From the NCBI GenBank assembly GCA_001970855.1, contig LSSN01001062.1, forward strand, positions 1 to 45,108: a stretch of DNA of 45,108 nucleotides, written 5' to 3'. This document shows, piece after piece, positions 25,324-38,246 of this stretch. Numbering within the stretch: position 1 is the first letter of the stretch; the number at the start of each line of letters is the position of its first letter. The position numbers were made by a program, and so were the translations under genes. The stretch is from Smittium culicis (taxonomy: Eukaryota > Kickxellomycota > Harpellomycetes > Harpellales > Legeriomycetaceae). Below the pieces are notes generated by a model, which was not told the origin of the DNA, searched no databases, and saw only the letters and a list, made by a program, of their open reading frames with translations.

Positions 25324-28300
25324 TATTTCTTTTCAATTATATAGTTTATTAAATATGGATTTCTGATGTTTATAATCTAGCTATTATTACAGATGTATTA
25401 ATTAATTTTTATTTAAAAGAAGTTGTAAATATTATTATGTTTATAACATATATCATCAAAAAGATTAAAGGTAATTTTATAAAGGAATAAGTTTATTATT
25501 ATTTTTTTTGAATTTTAACATTTAATGACACTTAGGGCCAGCTATCGGTTATATACATTTATCACTTAATCAGGGTATAGTATTCTCGAAATATATATTT
25601 TTATTTAATAACAATTAATCGCAAATTCTTTTTGGTAGCCTAGATTAAGGAATGGAACTTATGATTCAAATAATAAATCTATTTTATCTAGTCCATCTTT
25701 TTTTTTTTAAATAAATAGCTGAGGATCAATAGGTATGAATAATTTACATAGCCTATTAAATGGAATGATTATATATAATATAAGTTCCAAAATCTTTGCA
25801 CTAGTATATAATGTTAATACTTGATAAAAAAAATAACATGCGACCAATAAAAAAATTACGTATATTAAGTATAGATAAACTGTATTGCAAAAAAAAATAA
25901 TTTTTTTTCATCATATATATAGCTTAATAAACTAAAATTTTTACTCAAGTAATTTTTTTTTTGCTGAATGAATCTAGAATCAAAACTTGACAGATAGTTA
26001 TCCCCACACATTAAAGTAAGCCTTATCTAATGATAGAAATTCCAAATTACTAAAAAAAATCTCCACAATTATTATTATACACATCAATCAAATCATATAC
26101 TTTTTTAAATAATCATCTACTCGAAACCATATCCACGTGTTATTTCACTGCATTTATATTTATTTTAAATACTAGTATTATATTTATCTAACAAATAAAA
26201 TTAGAACGTTCTCTCAAACTATTAAATATGTACAATACACGCTGTTAAACACTAACTTATTTGAGCTAAAATTCAAAGAGAATAAAAATTAACAATTACA
26301 CATCCTTCTTTCAAAGAAATATAAGTCTACTGTCTATTATGATAAAAACTGAGTACAAATTGTAATGTGTAAGAAAATGTACTAAAGGTTGCACATGGAA
26401 CTTTTCCTCCAATAAATTTATTGCAAGCATTTACTTTTAAACAAAACATGCTTATTATTCAATAAAAATATTATCCTATGAGTATAGCTGATGAAATAAT
26501 ATTTTCAGACAATATTTTTTAGCAAGTTAAAACTATAATTTTTTTCAAACATTGTTTTTTTTTGGTTAATCATAAAAATAATCTCTATCATTTTATAGCC
26601 AGTTTATACAGTATAATTCTATTCTATTTTTTTCTGTAAAAAAATAAAAAATAAAAAATTTTTCAATGAAAAAGTATTAATATATAGAACCTTTATGAAG
26701 AAACCACTATACGATTTAAAATGTAAAAATTTATTAACAATAAACGTAATAATTAATAAATAAAAAAAGCACTTTTTTGAAGAGTAAAAATTTCAGTATG
26801 TATTAAGTAAGTTTTTGCTTTATTATGTTAAAATGAGATGTATCAAAAAACATATATAGAAATAAAAAAATAAGAAAATTTGATATTCCTTTTCAATTCA
26901 ACATTATGTCAGTAATTGATAAATATTCATATTAAATAAAATTAAACTGTAGCAAAGTGATCTTTTCGTTCAGAGTCTCGCATATCTTGTTTGATTTACT
27001 ATTTTATAAATCAAAATATCTAATTATATCAATTGAAAAGGAAAATTCTTGTGTTCCATAATAAATTAATAAAATCTATTATATATATAGATTAAAAAAT
27101 ATTTAAAATAAAATAGCCGAAATCAAAATTTTCATTTGAGCTATGATGTATGACGAAAATATTGATATTAGACTGAATAACCACGTGTAAAATTTCACTT
27201 TGTTTTTCTGCCGAACAAAAATTTTTTTTATTTTTTTAAATATTAGATACAAAGTAAAATATTGACTATTTTGATAAAAATTAAATGTTACTTAAATTAA
27301 TGGGAAAATAGTGTATGTTTGATAATTTCGCGAGTCGGAACTTTTAGATTAAAAATTTTCTACAAATCAATTTTAATTTAGCATTTAAATCATGTTAAAA
27401 ATTAAAATCAAATTAAAAATCACATCCAGCATATGATTATATTTAATTTACGCTTCCAAACTAGATTTATAACAAAAGAAGTCCTGTTCATCGAAATAAA
27501 CTGATATATATGATATTATTTCGAGGAGTGGAACTTTTATTATTAATTTTTTTGCTCTAAACAACGTTACTTTTTTTTAAATCTTATTCCTTTCACGGGC
27601 GGTAGACAATTTTTCATCTTACAAATCTAGCCAACTGAGCTCAATTAAAATACATAATTCCCAGCTTGAAAGGAATTTTACTTATAATTTTATAGTAGCA
27701 AATAATAAACGTGATTTTAAATCATTAACGAATCAAAAAATTCAATCTATTAAAGAATGTTGGACGAGAAAGTGATAATAAAAATCATCATCGAATGGTA
27801 TATCTGATACATTCAATACATTTACTTAATTAGCTTAGCAAATTGAATCTCTAAGAAAAAAAATTTCCACTTCCTCTAAGAATAAACTAAATATAAATTA
27901 CAACCTTAGCATTTCGCATACAGGCGCTCATATATTCTTATATTTAATGATAATATATTGACACAAGTCAAAGATTTAATTAGCTAATTGAAAATATAAA
28001 TATCATTATTTTCTACATCAAGAAAGAATACTATTATAACTAATTGTTATTAAAGAAAATAATATGATAGCATATATGATGCCTTTGTTAAAAATAAAAA
28101 AAATGAATTTTGTACATTTTTAATTAAGGAGTTTCAGGCGTGTAGGAATGACTTATAAAATATAACTTATTTTAAATTTTATGATTTGCTGATTAACAAA
28201 CTGTATATCTAATAAAATATATGACTTAATAAAAGCTTAAATTTTTATTTTTTGGACATGGATGTTGAACATGTGTATTTAGCTATTTCTAAAATATTAA

Positions 28301-29361
28301 AGTTACTTATTCAAAAGTAGATGATTAATCCATTAAAAAAAATTTTCATTCTCAAAATTAGGAAAAAATAAATATATTATAAATATTTAATAAAAAAGTA
28401 GAAATATCAATTTTAAAAATATTACTAAAACTGAATTAAGAAGATTCGATTTTAACAGATAATATTTATTGCGTGTATCGAATTTTTTGTTATATTTAAT
28501 TTTTTTTAATAGTTATTTAACATAGGTTAAGAGGTGGCAAAATTAAATTGAAAAATTTAAAAAAAATTTTAAAAAAATCAATTATAAAACAAGTAATTCT
28601 GGCATAATTTCGTGCTATCTAATAGCAGGAAAATTATTAAATAATTGATTGAATATGAACGATCAATTTCAATTTGAAAAACTATAAAAATATGAAAATT
28701 GGATTTCTATTATTTATTATATTAACTAGAATTTACCAGCGGATTTTGTATTTGAAATATAAAAGAAAAAACTTTTAGTGTAATATTTTTTGATTAAATT
28801 ATTATAACCATGGCTATCAAATCATGAAATCTTTATTTTTAGTATTTTTAAACTACAAAGTAAATTTAAATTTAAGGTTTATTTGATCAAAAATTTTATA
28901 TCAGCGTTGAAAAATATAAAACTAAACTAAATATCTTATTTTTATTTAGAAATTTTTTAATAGATGTAAATCACGCCTATTTCTTATAGCAGCGAAGATT
29001 TTATCAGAAAAAAAATGTTTACCATTGACCAATGCGTCTAAAAGAATTTTACTACTTTTCTTTCTGGACTTAAATTTAAACTTGTGTTATTATTTTTTCT
29101 CTTTTAAGATCAAAGCTAATCGTTAGTAAACGTATAATTTACTGAAGAGAACGAAATTATAAGCCGTTTGTTTAAAATTTCTGATAGTGTATCAACCGGA
29201 AATATTCGGTGTAAAAAAATGAAATCAAAAAAATAATTGGTATTTATATAAATTATTGGTTTCAAATTAATTGTAAAAATAAAAAATTATAATTGTTAAT
29301 ACGATTTTAAGGCACAAATAATATAATTGAACTGTAAAAGTTTATTATAGGTTAACGTATA
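25324..29361. other. AT-rich spacer between the CTL and calcium-channel genes
   Basis: No supported gene. Degraded copies of dispersed repeats occur at about 26950-26995 (reverse copy of the GATTCTGAACGAA repeat) and 27471-27530. A half-copy of the palindromic family (CACGGGCGGTAGACAA, then CTAGCCAACTGAGCTCAATT) lies at about 27590-27660. A short frame at about 28966-29090 reads somewhat like a cyclin helix but has no partner exons (see the rejected list). Confidence 0.55.
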
Positions 29362-32300
29362 TTATTTATTAAGGAAATGATCAAGAATGTCTTCAATATC
29401 TTTATACTCGTCATCCTTATACTCAGAGCTGTCAAATATAAACCCTTGTTCATTTTCAGCATCGCTTAAATCAGAATATTCCCTATTTACATCAATATTT
29501 AAGAATTGTTTAAATATTAACTTAGTTTCAGAAAAGTAAATATAATAGTGTAATATAATAAAAATAAAGATGACATGGGTTACATTTTTGAGCTAGAACA
29601 CGATTTGCTTCGATCGCTGAAAATAGATTGGCTATCATTAATACTAACCAAGCCAACTGTTGATTTACGTGAAAATATAGAGCTAGAAAACCTTCTTCTT
29701 AAAGATTCTGATTTACCTAAAATAACACCTTCTGAGCTGGAAAAATCGTCACCATCATCAACAAGTCCACCAAAGGCACTTGAATATAAATCAAATATAT
29801 CCATAGTTTCTTTGTGTGAATATAGATTTGCTTTACTTTTTATAATGTTTAGTTCTTTATTATTTTGCAGATTTTTGATTTTTTTAAGGTAGCTATTATC
29901 GTAATCGTTTCCAGAAAACTCGCCTTGATGATCAGGAGAAAGGAGGTCAGGTTTGACTTCTGATAGAGATCCGTAATTGAAGCCTTGCCCTAGATTTAAA
30001 TTTTCAGATTTTTTAGTCAATTTATATAATTCTTTTTTATACTGAAGTTTCGCGTAAAACGTTTTAATTGCGCCAATAATTTTTTTCATTTTTGCAAGTT
30101 CCTCTGACTTTTCTAAAATTTGGTTATACTCGATGGCCTGATCAATTCTATATTTGTACATAAATAAGTAGTAGAAATATTAAAATTAATTAAATACGAG
30201 AAAATAGCGAAATAATTAAAAGTTATATAATATTTTTTTTAATCTTAAATTTCTTACGTTAAACATTTTTTTGGATCGGCGATAAATTTAAGGGAAAGAA
30301 TTTGAATCAGGGTTGTCAAGCTTATCGTTTTCATTGGCTCTACAACTACTTCACAAAAGTCAATAGTTTGAAAAAATCTATGTTTATACTCTTTTATTTC
30401 AAGTACATTAGAAACACTTAGAGATAAGTTCAATTTTGTTAGATTAATTTTATAAACAATGAAGCCGTAATCATCGCATTTGGATGTTTCTATTTGGAAT
30501 TTAGAATGTTTTCCTAATTTTGATTTTAGACATTTAATTTTAACTTCTATTATATAGTCTTCAGGGCTAGGTTCAGCCAGAGTGGATTTCATCAATTCTG
30601 AAATGGTGTATTTGTTAGAAAATGGTTGTGATTGAAATGGCTTGCAAATTTCTCTCAAAAACTTGGGCAAATAGATGGTATTGATGTAACCAACGCCTTC
30701 AGGGTCGAATTTCGCCCAAAAATTTTTAAGAACTCTTATCTCTTTCCTTGAGAATAGTTTATAGCTATTCAGATTTTCGTAAAAGTATGCAAATTTATCA
30801 ACAATTAGAACAGAGCATAAACTGCTTAAAATATACATCGATAAAATGTTATACGAAATGAAAATTAAAAAAGTAGGTATAGTTTTCCCACAGTCAGTGA
30901 CTTGAAAAGCAGGACTATAATCAACGCAGTAAGGTTTATCAACTGTTAAGTCGATAACAAAATAGTTCCAATTTTCACCAAAACTAAACCTTATCAACGT
31001 TAAAACCGATTCTCCAAAACCCCAAAAATTCGCATGTTGACTAAATTGAGGACCGGCACGAGTTAGACCATATAAGCTTGAGCATAAAATTGCATATATA
31101 CAGGTGAAAAATATCCAGCTTATTAATAAATTAATAATTGGCTTAATTGACCTTCTTGTTACAAATAGAAATTCGCTTATTTGGTCAACAGAATTAAGAA
31201 GTTTATATGAGAGAAGTGCCAACGGCATCCGAGAAATTCCAAGCCCAGGAAAAATAAAAAGTAGTATCGCTTGAATTATGAACAAAATTACAAATATAAT
31301 ATTGTCAATCTTTGATAATGTGAATTTCAAGCTTGTTGCCACCACTTTAACTCCCAGATCAATTAACAGGACCGCATAAACCAAAAAATATTGAATTTTT
31401 CTATAATCAAGATCAGAATACTCGTATCCAGTAAATATAATAACCAATAAATTCAAAATTAGCGTGAAATTTATGAGTTTTTTATATAAACTATTTTTTT
31501 TGGAGTATAGGTAGTATGCATATTTTTTTATCCCTTTAGATTTATAGTTTTGGAAAAATTTATTTGGCCTAATACTGTCTATTTGTTTAGAGAAATCTCT
31601 CCAGAGCCGTTGTTCATTTGTTAAAAACGCAATACCATTTCTTTTTGAGAAGTGCAAATTTACGATCCCTAGGAAAATTGAAAGGGTTAAGATAAATGAA
31701 AACATAATGAACGATATCCACCATAGCGAATAGTATTTTGAATAGTTTCTAGAAAAATTTTGATTTGCACTTTTGAAATTCATAGTATCGCGCATCATGT
31801 CAGTCCAGCCCTCGTTTGATATTGCACCAATAATCGCAAATATAGATGAATATATATTATCAAAGCTGTAATATCTTTGATTTTCCCAAACACGCGGAAT
31901 CAATAGCCCGAAATCGCTCTCTATATACTCTCCAACACAATCTGAAAAGCCTGAAGAATTTTCGTCATTACAACTTTTTAAAGCTCCATTTCCAAAAAGG
32001 CCCATAGCTGAAAGTGTCCAAGGCATAATTAGCATAAAAAAGAAACTCATAGCCTTAAATATAATATCGTAATTGGAAAATAATACTCCATAAAGTATTC
32101 TTCGAATAGGCTCAATTTGGTGAATTAACCTTATGACAAATATGGGCGTAATATAAAATTGCTGGTATATAATGAAACGTCTATTTAGGTTTAAAATGTA
32201 TATAATCTGAAATACGATCATAAATGTGTCAAAAAGCATTAATGGTCTCTTTGCCATTGGGTGAGGCGTCATAAAAATTCCATATGCAATAGCTCTAATA

Positions 32301-35300
32301 AGAAACTCGATAAGGAAAACTGTTAGTGCAGTTATAGCTGAGATTTTGTGGCTTATAGGATAGCTATTTTGGTTGTCTAAAATACTTTTTAGCTGTATGT
32401 TTGGAGAATTGCTAATTAATGAAATAATTGACCATAGCAAAGCTCCTACTTTTATAAATCTCCATAGATAAAATAAAAGTAGCTCGAAGGAAAAAAATTC
32501 CATATCACTAGCAATCTTTGTAGCTATATTTTTGCTTTTTTTAGATATCGAAAATGGGTTTGTAAATAGACTCTTTGCTTTTTTCGAAGAACTCTCTATA
32601 GTTTCGATTTCTTTAAGCATGTTGAAAGATCCAGTATCTAAAAAGTGACAAAGCCTCCTTATTTTATTTTCTGGATGGAATATGAATAACGAAAGCTCGT
32701 AAGTAGGGTGGTCAAAATTAAATTTCCATTTTGAGTACTTGAGTGTTTCAAAGTTTTCAAAACATATAAAGTAATCTTTATAGTTTTTTTTTGAATCTGA
32801 GACACTACTTAAATAACAATAATTTATAACTATTAGTAAACTATTAGTATTAAATTTGAATAATTTTAGTTACCTGTCATAATATTTAAGATTACTAATC
32901 ATAGGGCTATTAACCTCAGTAAAAGAAGGCCCCTTTTTATCTGCTAATAACGTTGTGGGTTTTTGGGTACTCTTGGAATCGATTTCCGGAATTTGAGGAT
33001 TATCAATCTCACTAGATTTTATTAAATTTGATGAATTGAAATATTTGTTGAAATATTTTTTTGGGATGGGATAAGCGGATGAACTTTCGTTTTTATAGCT
33101 ATTTAGCAATACAGGGGCTTTTGGCAAAAAGCGATAGATATTCCACTTGCTATATTTATATAAAAAAATTAAAATAAGTAAAGAACCAAATAAAAGATAC
33201 GCAAATAGGTTATTTACCTAACTATATCTTTTCTTTCGAACTTATCTATTACTGTTTTCAATCCATTGTAATACTCTTCGAGTTGTAAATACCTTTTTTC
33301 ACTTTCTTCACACTCGAAATTACTCATTATTAAGGCAGTTGCTGCATGTAAGAGGATGTAATTTGTAAAAAAATAGAAAATGCATTGGTAGGTTGTTGCC
33401 AAAAATCTGCTAAATCGGCTTATTTCAGTTTTTCCTACCACGAATATTATCTCACTTAAATCTGAACCTGTGAAAAGTTGGAAATTGAGTAGCCAGGAAT
33501 CGAAGTAATTGCTGAAATCTGAATAATACGAATCTGTATTTAGGCTTTCTGAATCAACTTCATCAGCAACGTAAAATCGAAACTAAAATTATCAATAAAA
33601 ATTGACGTTAATTGATTGTTTATATACTTAAGGTTCAAAATATTAAAATTTAATATGAAATGAATATTACGAATATCGAACAGATAGATATTGTAGCAAG
33701 TAGAGCTATTGCAATTGAGGAGCTCTTCTTTACATTACCGATGGCCTTGACCTATTATAAATTAAATCGATTTTAGCCTATATATCAGCAAAAATTGATT
33801 TTTATCAAAGAAAAATAGCACCTACCAATATTTCTAAGATCGGATTTATCGTACAATAAAGTCGAAGTACTCTGAAGGTTGAAAAGAACAAATTGAGCGA
33901 ATTTGAACCACCTTTTTCAATTCCTCGGAAAGTGTTTATGGTTATTGCGAGCGTTATAACAAAGTTGGAGAAATTGAGAGCAAAACCATTAGGGCCCGTT
34001 AATACAAAGTAAACTTTGTTAAATAATCCATTTATTTTTTGTGATAAAATTAACTGTTTTGTGAAATTATAAACGATTTCAACCCAGAAAAGCAAAAGAA
34101 AGGATTTCATAGATATTGACTCTAATTGTGAGACAAAAAATACCCAAACTCAGTTAATAATTAGCTAGAATAAGAATTAACCAGGGAAATTTAAAGAAAT
34201 CGTATGCAATAAAAAATTACCAAGTATTGTTGATTGGTTGTAGATATTTCCGACAAACAGCGAAAGGAAAAATAATTCCAACACAATCAAAGTATTCCAA
34301 AAAATTTGCGACTCCAAAGCATCTGTTATTTTGATAAATGTATTGATAAAAAACAGTTTCAATTTATGTATTAATATATTTATCGTTTTTTTTGGTATTT
34401 CCTCATTTCTATTTTCATTTCTAGATAAATAGCTGTTGAAAATATTTTTATGTTCGTTTTTAATTTCCACTTTTGAGTTCATACTCTCTAGGAAAATTGA
34501 AAACGATCCACGAGTTTTTCTAATGCAAAAATCCAAGTATAGCTTTAATTTTTTTTTTTTTGAAGTAAAAAATCAAATAAATATACAGTTAGGCTGCTTT
34601 TTGTATAAATTACCTTTTTTTTTTATTTAGCTCTGTTTCACGCATTTCATTAAACATTTCTAATGCTACAGCAACCAAAATATCGATTAAAAACAGTTGG
34701 GCTATGATAACAATCATGTTAAAGTAAACAGCATAATAAACAGAAGTAGAGTCCATCACTCGGTACATAACATCAGTATATCCTTGACCTAGTATAAAAT
34801 ATAATTTTATGAAAGCTATATTTTTTAATGTATATATTTTATATTTTAATTATCTTACTAGTCGAAATCAGTAAAGTCATCAATACAGAGGAGTATACCG
34901 ATTTGTACGAAATAAATTCGGGAAATTGATCTTCAGATTGCTATTAAAATCATTTAATCAAAAATTTGTATATTTTAAAATTTTAACTAGCTAAAAAACA
35001 TCTTACTATGCACATTTGATGCTCAGGGCAAATTTTTCCGATCGGTGTCATGTTTTTCAATGTTAAATCAATGTTATACGGCGGAGAAATTATTCCATTT
35101 AATATTTGGCTTCCACAAGACTGGATTGGATTCCCAACTTCTTTAGACTCTAAAAGCATTTTAAATGTGAATGATTCGATCAAAAATTACCAAAAAAAAT
35201 AAAATAAAATATAACAATGTTTTATGTTTTATGTTTTTACCTTTATCCACGCATATATTATCTAGTTTTCCATTAAAACATGTAAAACCTACAATTCTGA

Positions 35301-37214
35301 TGAACAAAACAGCTATAATATAATCTCAAAATTAAAATTATAAATAAGTTTAAATTATTTAAATTTACCCGAAAATAAAATAAAATACTACTATGAACAT
35401 AACAGCTCTTAAAACTACTTTCTTTCCAAGTAATAACGATTGAGATAACATCTAATGATAAAATTATTTTGTTTAAGAATCTAAATTTATAAGTGAATTA
35501 AGATCTAAAAAATTTTTATAAGTGTTTACCATGATAGTTTTGCTTAAAAAAAACAATCTAGTAAATTTCAACGAAAAAAAGCTCAGAGAAAATCTTAAAA
35601 TCTCAATATTATCCTTCCAAAATATTTTTTGTAGAAAAAATAAAAGGATACACAGCAAGTCTACTGTATCAATTGGACTACACAACAGGGGCTTTTTAGA
35701 TACTCTATAAGAAATAAAACGGCAGTCATAGTAATTATCATTCCTTTCTATTCTTCTTGATGTTAGTTCAATAGCTGTAAAATTTGAATTATCTTTTTTC
35801 TTCCAAAATCTTATCTTTCTTGATAAAAGAAAGTATTTTCTTTTAAAGTATTTTTTGCAATCTGTATCTGGGCTAAAAATTAGACCTGATACTACCATTT
35901 TCCCGAAAATTAGAAACCTAATAGTTATTTATTAAAAAAAATTAGAAAAAAAAACTACTTTAATTTATATGAATATATTACATGAAATAGTAATTCAAAG
36001 CCATTGTTATTATTAGTGACAGTTCTTCAATCCTTGTAATATCTTCTTTATTCATAGGATAAAAAGTGTAAAACACTGTTTGAGTAATCAGAGCTAATAG
36101 ATTTATTAAATTGACCAGTCTAAATTTTAAAAATAAATTAAATTTCAAGTAAGTTTTTAGCTGAATTGATTATAATGGTTCTATATATGTAATGTATATG
36201 TATGAAAATTTTGGGGAAATTAAATATAATAAATTAGATACCCTTTCTAATTTAATTATTTTTTTGTTATGTTATTTTAGAATTATGAATAATAAGAGTT
36301 TGTGATAATAAAGCATACCTGCTTGAAAATATAATACAAAAGAATTTTCGAATTTTACTATTTTCTCCAAACACGAAAAGAGTTTTCCCTGATAAATCAA
36401 ACTTTCTAAGTCTGTAAGAACTTATAAAACGTCCAATTTTTAATAAGTTATTTTGTTTTATTAGTTTGACTTTTTCTATTTCTTTATTAAATATATTTTT
36501 TTTATTTGGCTGAATTTCATAATCATGTATCTGTTCTATATATTCTAATTCGTTTTTGTTAATATAATTTTTGCGTTTTGTTATGTTATTTTTAGCTAGT
36601 TGGATATCGTTTTGAGTAAAATTATTTGATTGTTTCGTGTATAGTTTGGAGTTTACGTTTTTTTCCTCTTTGGAATCATCTTTTATATCTATTTCATTTC
36701 CCATTATTTTATAACTTGAAACTAGTTTATCGCTTTTAGTAACAGGTGGGTAGTTTACTTGTATAGATAGCTCAACAACCACCTCTAGAAAATCTTTTGA
36801 TAATTTTTTAATCAGGGCAAACATCAATGACCCATTAGGTAATTTCTTTGAAGCTTTATATCTCATTCTATTAATCGCTTTCAAAATTTTTTGTTTTTTC
36901 TTTTTTAGTTTTAGTGTTTCAAAAAGAGACCTGAAAATTGATTTTGTCATAGTATAAAAAAATATTATATATCTTAATAGCGCAAGGTATAATACGTTTC
37001 TATTTTCTTTTTCGTGGCTTTGAAATTTTTGAGGGCTTTTATCTTTGCTATATTCAATTTTATTTTTTGTTTTTAAATATTCACTGTCACTCTGAAAGTC
37101 TTCATCATTTGATAATCCGCTGTAATCTGTTAGATAGTTACTCGTATCAGAATCGCTATATGTTGATTGAAAGAATTTATCACCATCATCTTGACTGGTT
37201 TTAAGCCTAGTCAT
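29362..37214 (-). CDS. CCH1: Voltage-gated-type calcium channel alpha subunit, Cch1 family, 16 exons, 2,179 aa
   Basis: Pore-forming subunit of the fungal high-affinity Ca2+ influx channel at the plasma membrane, normally working with Mid1. Exons: 37214-36319, 36119-35982, 35917-35530, 35451-35369, 35296-35241, 35149-35007, 34940-34859, 34788-34614, 34519-34221, 34148-33826, 33751-33671, 33582-33218, 33149-32874, 32807-30258, 30147-29584, 29482-29362. All junctions are GT-AG, every phase agrees, and the sum is 6540 nt. Four six-helix repeats are present: I about 299-640, II about 720-970, III about 1210-1490, IV about 1545-1810. Repeat III has the pore ISNEGWTDMM (Glu1434) and repeat IV SFGENWNYF (Glu1713). 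The equivalent positions are Gln597 in repeat I (TSQGYTD) and Ser928 in repeat II (FTGSDL). An EF-hand-like FDPEGVGYI and a helical tail (IDQAIEYNQILEKSEE) follow. The N-terminal 280 residues are hydrophilic. The ATG at 37214 is the first in frame. Confidence 0.92.
32808..32873 (-). other. CCH1 intron 13 with tandem (NAGNAG) acceptor
   Basis: The intron begins GTAACTAAAA and its 3' end reads TTTAAGTAGTG on the minus strand. Both the AAG (exon start 32807) and the TAG (exon start 32804) keep the downstream frame open and differ by one serine codon. The upstream exon ends with AG (phase 2), so either choice makes AGT at the junction. Confidence 0.7.
36120..36318 (-). other. CCH1 intron 1, the longest in the gene
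   Basis: 199 nt from donor GTATGC to acceptor AATTTAG, against 64-110 nt for the other 14 introns of the gene. It separates the hydrophilic N-terminus from helix S1 of repeat I. Phase 2 agrees and gives FSS-R-LVNLINLLALI. Confidence 0.75.
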
Positions 37215-38246
37215 TTTCTACAAAAGGTGTATACTATTAATTTTTTACCAAGAGAAGAAACATATATTTTCTTAAAATTTTAACAAACTATAATTAATTA
37301 ATAGATATATATATCGATTTATTTAAGTTTTACTCGAATTTAAGAAATATAAATTATCTCCTAACGGTGTTATTATATTTATAGTTTTATATTCAATTAT
37401 GAACCATACCGAATAAATGCATTAATTCTGGGAAATGCGATTAAAATTTGGAGCGTAAAACAGCAATGCATAATAAAAACTATAAGGCTAGCATATTTTT
37501 ATATTTTGAAATTGATATTTTACTAGCTATGTAGAAGAATAGCATAAATTATTACAATGCTTAATAAATATCTTTGTGATCTACTTGGGTATAAACAAAT
37601 CATAATTTTTTCGGAGCTTATCGCTTGATATTATCTATTATAATAAATTTTCTTTTGAATAGTACAAAACTGAATTTTGTACATATATTATAATCATACC
37701 ACGATATATTAGTTTACTTTTATACCTTTTGATGGTTATTTTATTTTTAAACAAGAAATCAGATTATTATTATACTAAACGCAAAAAAAAGCATATGTAA
37801 TAAACCTTTGGGTAAGGATAGAATAAAAATTCATATTCTCAAAATTTCTATATATTTAATATTTGTACGAATTTATAATGTCTCTTTATACTAATAGTTT
37901 AATAGTTGAGTTTTGCACCATAAAAGCTGAGTTTATCTCCTGGGTCAAAGGTGAACCGAAAAATGGGGTTGTGTAATTTCAGATTGATTTTAACCAGATT
38001 TCTACGAGTAAATTTGGTTATTCTTCAAGTAATAAGGGACTAGAATTTTTTAAAATATATACGCTTTCGCTTTACTAGAATTTTTTCCAAAACTTTTACA
38101 CAAGATCACTCTTCCCTCGAATTATATTTTAGAAGAACCGTATTTTATTGTCTTTATATTATTGTTATTTTTGAATAAAATTAATTGTAAACAAAAATAT
38201 TTATAATAAGTCTCCTAACTATACTCTTAAAAATGTATTTCTCCCA
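37215..38246. other. Upstream spacer of CCH1
   Basis: AT-rich with no recognisable gene. It should contain the promoter of the minus-strand calcium-channel gene, but no specific element can be identified by eye. Confidence 0.5.

Noticed and set aside
28966..29090. Frame reading CKSRLFLIAAKILSEKK, reminiscent of a cyclin helix, preceded by a possible acceptor AG
   Set aside because: No flanking exons with cyclin features could be found on either side, and the match is short. Probably chance or a tiny relic.
29575..29892. 105-codon plus-strand frame
   Set aside because: Antisense to exon 15 of CCH1, whose phase-consistent splicing and channel tail fit better.
33150..33217. Hydrophobic in-frame readthrough (NLFAYLLFGSLLILIFLY) between CCH1 exons 12 and 13, like an extra helix
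   Set aside because: The S6 helix of repeat II already lies upstream (NYILLHAATALIMSNFE). GTAAAT and AATATAG splice sites in matching phase mark this as a 68-nt intron.
34177..34220. Open reading through NFLLHTISLNFPG at the end of CCH1 exon 9
   Set aside because: Continuing the frame would need a 33-nt intron. The donor GTAATT at 34220 gives a 72-nt intron in phase and continues the S1-S2 region of repeat II.
35297..35320. Acceptor TATTATAG at about 35313 for CCH1 exon 5
   Set aside because: It is out of phase with the upstream exon. The next AG (exon start 35296) is in phase and yields FIFG-IVGFTCF, the expected S5 end.
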